DNA of 64,000 nucleotides from JANYCO01 sp031416415. GTDB taxonomy: Bacteria > Bacteroidota > Bacteroidia > Cytophagales > Cytophagaceae. The notes under the pieces are model-generated. The model did no database searches and was not told where the DNA came from. It saw only the letters and a program-made list of their open reading frames with translations. The stretch covers positions 1-64,000 of the forward strand of contig JANOTP010000235.1 in NCBI GenBank assembly GCA_031416415.1, read 5' to 3'. The stretch's first letter is position 1. The number at the start of each line of letters is the position of its first letter. A program made the position numbers and the translations under genes. Of this stretch, positions 60,169 to 64,000 are shown piece by piece.

Positions 60169-61440
60169 GTGAACAAAAACTTTGCATTTATATTAACAGT
60201 CAGAGAACCCTCATTCAGATACAGGTTAGCCTTCCTTTCTCTTTTAACCATAATAATAGGCATGTTTGCCTCAAGGGCAATGATTAGTATTGGTATGATA
60301 CTAATTGGTGTTCAATTTCTTTTAAAAGAAAACTGGGCAGAAACAATTAAAATATACGTTAAAGATAAAGTACTTTTCTTATTATCATTTATATTTTTTG
60401 TTTACTTTTTTGGAATTATTTATTCAGAAAATATGGAAGAATTTTGGCGAAAACTTGTCATGAAACTCCCACTGTTATTCATGCCACTTGGTTTTGCTGC
60501 CCTAAAAGAAATGTCAAAAAAATATTTTCATCATGTATTATATGCCTTTGTCATCCTATCTTTTATAACTGCCGCTATAAGTGTTGGCATCTTTATTATT
60601 GATTATTCAGCTATAATAGAAAGTTATAAATATGCAAAAGTAACACCTAATATATTTAATATCAATCATATAAGATTTAGCATTATGTTGGTATTAGCCA
60701 TTTTCTCTGCTGGTTATTTAATTAAAGAAAACTATTTTTTAGTATCCAAATATGAAAAATACGCCCTCATTTTCATGGCTGTATTTATTTTTACCTTTCT
60801 ACATATTTTATCTGTTCGAAGTGGGCTTCTTGCTTTTTATGCTACCTGCTTTGTTATCACAATTGCCAGTATGTTTATTTATAAAAAATATCTTATTGGC
60901 ACAGCCGTTTTACTACTTATTATTATAATGCCTATTCTCGCTTACTTTACAATTCCAACCATTCAAAATAAAATAAATTACATGGCTTTGGATATATCAA
61001 GATTTTTAAAAGGCGAAGATGTAAATCATTGGTCAGATGGAAATCGTTTATTATCTCTGAAAATTGGCCTTAAAGTGGGTACATCAAATCCTATAGTAGG
61101 GGTGGGTGTAGGAGACGTTTTTGACGAAATGTGTTATTATTATAAAAAAAATCATCCCGAGGTATTAGAAAAATTTCGATTAATTCCACACAATCAATTT
61201 CTTTATGTCTTCGCAGCCTCTGGAGTAATCGGCTTAATCCTATTTTTGTATGTTTCCTTTTTTCCGTTTTTTTTATCGATAACGTATAGAAGCATTGTTT
61301 TTTTAGCTTTGCTAGTAAGTATTTTAAGCTCCTATATATCTGAAGCAACCTTGGAAAATCAATTAGGAGTCTGCTTATTCATTACCTTTTACCTTATTGG
61401 ATGGCATTGTAAACCTGAATCTAAAACCGAACAACTATAA
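60169..61440 (+). CDS. O-antigen ligase/polymerase-like membrane protein
   Basis: 423 residues. The start codon is GTG at 60169. About ten to eleven spans with the Wzy_C-type central region: S-V-R-S-G-L-L-A-F-Y-A near 220 and I-P-H-N-Q-F-L-Y-V-F-A-A-S-G near 343, the usual arrangement of WaaL/Wzy enzymes that join O-antigen or other polysaccharide to a carrier lipid. The position beside a second ABC exporter, 1 nt apart, fits cell-surface glycan assembly. Confidence 0.88.
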   Translation: MNKNFAFILTVREPSFRYRLAFLSLLTIIIGMFASRAMISIGMILIGVQFLLKENWAETIKIYVKDKVLFLLSFIFFVYFFGIIYSENMEEFWRKLVMKLPLLFMPLGFAALKEMSKKYFHHVLYAFVILSFITAAISVGIFIIDYSAIIESYKYAKVTPNIFNINHIRFSIMLVLAIFSAGYLIKENYFLVSKYEKYALIFMAVFIFTFLHILSVRSGLLAFYATCFVITIASMFIYKKYLIGTAVLLLIIIMPILAYFTIPTIQNKINYMALDISRFLKGEDVNHWSDGNRLLSLKIGLKVGTSNPIVGVGVGDVFDEMCYYYKKNHPEVLEKFRLIPHNQFLYVFAASGVIGLILFLYVSFFPFFLSITYRSIVFLALLVSILSSYISEATLENQLGVCLFITFYLIGWHCKPESKTEQL

Positions 61441-61441
61441 A

Positions 61442-63205
61442 GTGGAAAAAGACACTAAAGTAAGTGGAAATGTATTTGATATAAAGGTAATCAAAAGGTT
61501 GATGGTATACGCAAGACCTTATCGTACCAAATTTTATACACTTACATTCCTTACTATTTTATCTGCGCTACTTTCCATAGCTAAACCACTTGTAATAAAA
61601 AACACTATCGACAACTACATTATTACAGGTGACCGTCCTGGACTATCTAGCATGATATTATTTTTGTTTTTTCTACTTATTGCACATGGAGTAGTGAGTT
61701 ATTTCAATACTTTTTTAGCAGGGTGGCTTGGGCAAACCGTAATTAAAGATATTCGAATGCAACTTTACAAACACTTGATGACATTTCGACTAAAATTTTA
61801 TGACAATACACCTATTGGAAGACTTGTCACTAGAAACGTCTCTGACATTGAAAGTTTATCAAACATTTTTAGTGAGGGGCTATCGGGAATAGTAAGCGAC
61901 CTACTTTTAATTTTTGCTATTTTAATTATTATGTTTTACCAAAACTGGTTATTAACATTATACGCTCTGGGAGCATTGCCTTTATTATTGATTAGCACTT
62001 ATATTTTTAAAGAAAAAGTAAAGTTTTCTTTTAATCAAGTAAGAATTGCTGTCGCCAATCTAAACTCTTTTGTACAAGAGCATATCACAGGTATGTCTAT
62101 AGTACAAATTTTTAACAGTGAAAAAAGAGAATACGATAAGTTTGAAAAGATTAACAAAGAACATCGAAATGCTAATCTTAAATCTGTATTGTATTATTCC
62201 GTTTATTTTCCAGTAGCTGAATTTATATCTTCCCTAAGTTTAGCTTTATTAGTATGGTACGGTGCACAAGCGGCTTTAAAAGATTTCACGACCATTGGCA
62301 CATTGACCTCTTTTATAATGTTTATCTCCATGTTCTTCCGCCCCATTAGGATGATTGCAGATCGGTTCAATACAATTCAGATGAGCATAGTGAGTAGTGA
62401 TAGAATATTTAAAATTCTTGACAACAAAGAAGATGTTGCACATTCCGGAAAAGATATGCCTCAACAATTTGAGGGTAATGTAAAATTTGAAAATGTATGG
62501 TTTGCTTACAATAATGAAGAACATGTTCTTAAAAATATTAGCTTTGAGGTAAAGGCGGGTAAAACTATTGCTCTAGTGGGTGCAACAGGGGCGGGCAAAT
62601 CTTCAGTGATAAATTTACTAAGTAGATTTTACGAAATAAATAAAGGCTCAATTTTTATTGATGGAAAAGATATACGACATTACGATACAGACTATTTAAG
62701 AAGCAAAATTGGAGTGGTATTACAAGATGTATTTTTATTTTCCGACACGATCCGAAATAACATTACCTTAAACAATCCAAACATTAGCGAAGAAACAATA
62801 CAAAATGCAATACAACTTGTGGGTGCAGAGAAATTTATTGAAAAACTGCCAGGAGGTTTAGAATACAATGTGATGGAAAGAGGAAACAGTTTATCCGTTG
62901 GACAACGCCAAATAATCTCCTTTCTTCGTACATTAGTTTACAACCCTCGCATTATTGTTTTAGATGAAGCCACAGCCTCTATTGACAATGAAACCGAAGA
63001 ACTCATTCAAGGTGCAATAAATAAACTGATGACGGGTAGAACATCAATCGTAATTGCCCACAGACTCTCCACAATACAAAAAGCAGAAACTATATTGGTA
63101 TTTGACAAAGGAGAAATAAAAGAATCTGGAACACACGATTCATTGTTAGCCTTAAATGGATTTTATGCAAACTTATATGATATGCAATTTAAAATGGTGA
63201 GATAA
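61442..63205 (+). CDS. ABC exporter half-transporter, second copy
   Basis: I choose GTG 61442, 1 nt after the previous stop; an ATG at 61397 would overlap that gene by 44 nt. The product is about 587 residues with six spans and a nucleotide-binding domain: Walker A G-A-T-G-A-G-K-S-S, Q-loop V-L-Q-D-V, signature L-S-V-G-Q-R-Q (Val replaces the second-position Gly of L-S-G-G-Q), Walker B I-I-V-L-D-E-A-T-A-S and H-loop I-A-H-R-L-S-T. The variant signature is common in the YheH/SmdB type of exporter. The substrate is unknown. Confidence 0.9.
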   Translation: MEKDTKVSGNVFDIKVIKRLMVYARPYRTKFYTLTFLTILSALLSIAKPLVIKNTIDNYIITGDRPGLSSMILFLFFLLIAHGVVSYFNTFLAGWLGQTVIKDIRMQLYKHLMTFRLKFYDNTPIGRLVTRNVSDIESLSNIFSEGLSGIVSDLLLIFAILIIMFYQNWLLTLYALGALPLLLISTYIFKEKVKFSFNQVRIAVANLNSFVQEHITGMSIVQIFNSEKREYDKFEKINKEHRNANLKSVLYYSVYFPVAEFISSLSLALLVWYGAQAALKDFTTIGTLTSFIMFISMFFRPIRMIADRFNTIQMSIVSSDRIFKILDNKEDVAHSGKDMPQQFEGNVKFENVWFAYNNEEHVLKNISFEVKAGKTIALVGATGAGKSSVINLLSRFYEINKGSIFIDGKDIRHYDTDYLRSKIGVVLQDVFLFSDTIRNNITLNNPNISEETIQNAIQLVGAEKFIEKLPGGLEYNVMERGNSLSVGQRQIISFLRTLVYNPRIIVLDEATASIDNETEELIQGAINKLMTGRTSIVIAHRLSTIQKAETILVFDKGEIKESGTHDSLLALNGFYANLYDMQFKMVR

Positions 63206-63211
63206 GTTAAC

Positions 63212-63793
63212 TTACAAGTTATCTGCTTCCTTAATCAATTTTTCAATCACCTTAGGAAAATGTTCATGCTCCAGCTGGAGTACTTTTTTCGCCACTTCCT
63301 CTGCTTTATCTTCAGGATGCAACGCACAAGACGCTTGAAAAATAACATTCCCTTCATCATAATGAGCATTCACATAATGAATAGTAATGCCTGATTCTTT
63401 TTCTTTATTTGCTACCACCGCTTGGTGAACATTCATACCATACATCCCCTTCCCTCCAAATTTTGGCAATAGCGCTGGATGAATATTTACAATTTTGTTT
63501 GGGAAGTTCAACACTAGATTCTCAGGTATTAGCCATAAAAAACCTGCAAGGACTATCCAATCAACCTCAAACTTTTTCAATTCTTCTACCACACTATCTG
63601 TCTGGTAGAAATCATTTCTATTAAATACCCAAGTTGGTATATTAAAAATTTTTGCACGTTCTAAAGCATAAGCATCCTGCTTATTAGCCATCAAAACAGC
63701 AATTTTGATATCTTCTCTGTTCTGAAAATACTCCATTATTTTCTGTGCATTGGACCCTGAGCCCGAACAAAAAATGGCGATCTTAGTTTGCAT
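63212..63793 (-). CDS. purN: Phosphoribosylglycinamide formyltransferase
   Basis: A 193-residue enzyme that adds the formyl group to GAR in purine synthesis using 10-formyl-tetrahydrofolate. The phosphate-binding start C-S-G-S-G-S-N-A-Q is near residue 9, and the catalytic Asn/His/Asp set lies in V-N-I-H-P-A-L-L-P near 101-109 and Y-D-E-G-N-V-I near 144-150. F-G-G-K-G-M-Y-G is the Bacteroidota version of the family's G-loop. Divergent from the following MBL gene. Confidence 0.95.
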   Translation of the reverse strand: MQTKIAIFCSGSGSNAQKIMEYFQNREDIKIAVLMANKQDAYALERAKIFNIPTWVFNRNDFYQTDSVVEELKKFEVDWIVLAGFLWLIPENLVLNFPNKIVNIHPALLPKFGGKGMYGMNVHQAVVANKEKESGITIHYVNAHYDEGNVIFQASCALHPEDKAEEVAKKVLQLEHEHFPKVIEKLIKEADNL

Positions 63794-63854
63794 TCCGATT
63801 TGTTTTCGTAAACTTGGAATAAAGTTATTACAATTAAACGTTTTTAGCTAAAGA

Positions 63855-64000
63855 ATGAAGCTTAGTTTTTGGGGTGCCGCTAGACAGGTATCGGGAAGTA
63901 TGTATATGCTGGAAACAGACAATGGGTATAAAATACTTATAGATTGTGGTTCGGACATGGCAAGAGGCGCTGAAAGCCAGTCAGAATTTCCATTTGACGC
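63855..64000 (+). CDS. Partial: MBL-fold RNase-like protein (mRNA 3'-processing type), N-terminus
   Basis: ATG 63855 opens a frame that leaves the window after 48 codons. The start M-K-L-S-F-W-G-A-A-R-Q-V-S-G-S-M and L-I-D-C-G-S-D-M match the first strands of metallo-beta-lactamase-fold RNA-processing exonucleases (CPSF/Cft2-like bacterial proteins). The metal-binding H-x-H-x-D-H motif would lie outside the window. Confidence 0.85.
   Translation, partial: MKLSFWGAARQVSGSMYMLETDNGYKILIDCGSDMARGAESQSEFPFD

Noticed and set aside
1..64000. CRISPR arrays, tRNA or rRNA genes, intact insertion sequences
   Set aside because: I looked for regularly spaced repeats, cloverleaf sequences and transposase frames with terminal inverted repeats and found none. 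The only transposase-like sequence is the zinc-ribbon tail of the receptor at 36343-38250, which has no DDE domain or insertion ends.

Overview
The window is an AT-rich chromosomal stretch from a member of the Bacteroidota, probably Cytophagales or a relative. The evidence is two secreted proteins with type IX secretion C-terminal domains, lipoproteins with typical signal peptides, almost no Shine-Dalgarno sequences, several promoter -7 boxes of the form TAnnTTTG, and families typical of the phylum (DUF3667, DUF748, AIM24 paralogues, 7TMR-DISM). I see no tRNA, rRNA, CRISPR array, intact insertion sequence, prophage or attachment site. It reads as core chromosome with lineage-specific envelope and stress genes.

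Layout. 1-7.3 kb (minus): a small conserved protein, a DUF2314 lipoprotein, an operon of three AIM24-family paralogues behind a membrane M48 protease, an HNH nuclease, a multi-pass membrane protein and a THUMP-like methyltransferase. 7.5-12 kb: a membrane pyrophosphatase of K+-dependent type, a frameshifted ALDH7 aldehyde dehydrogenase and a single-domain response regulator. 12-20.5 kb (minus): a helical protein of unknown function, a 1315-residue SF1 helicase with a degenerate nuclease-like tail, a secreted GH18/CBM6 enzyme and a coiled-coil protein. 20.6-31.2 kb (plus): ilvD, two tandem M48 lipoproteins, a DUF748 protein, and an envelope-stress block (DUF2383, TspO, Fe-permease-like, YihY, FAD oxidoreductase, YtxH). 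32-36 kb: lemA with three TPM-domain genes, then a membrane coiled-coil protein paired with a Crp-type regulator. 36.3-44.3 kb: a receptor fused to a transposase-type zinc ribbon, followed by DUF3667, YHS, DoxX, a beta-barrel, DM13, YceI, DinB-like, NRDE and an Omp85-like barrel. 44.9-53.5 kb: polA, a small ORF plus nucleotidyltransferase cassette, nth, an ECF sigma factor with a small partner, zwf, and gnd with an in-frame TGA. 53.6-64 kb: a PKD/T9SS protein, two ABC exporters, a glycosyltransferase, gmk, a second ECF sigma/zinc anti-sigma pair, an O-antigen-ligase-like protein, purN and the start of an MBL-fold nuclease.

The most unusual item is the protein at 36343-38250. It joins a 7TMR-DISM sensory receptor and coiled coil to a zinc-ribbon/helical module of the type found at the N-terminus of IS1595-family transposases, without the DDE catalytic domain. 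It lies directly upstream of a run of periplasmic redox and lipid-carrier genes, which suggests a membrane one-component regulator built from a domesticated transposase DNA-binding domain.

Other notable points: single-lesion disruptions in two conserved genes (a 1-nt deletion in ALDH7 and GGA-to-TGA in gnd); near absence of TGA as a stop (1 of 61 gene ends by my reading); two long, perfect, loop-less palindromes of 50 and 56 nt at gene ends; and a repeated three-block upstream element in front of two envelope genes.
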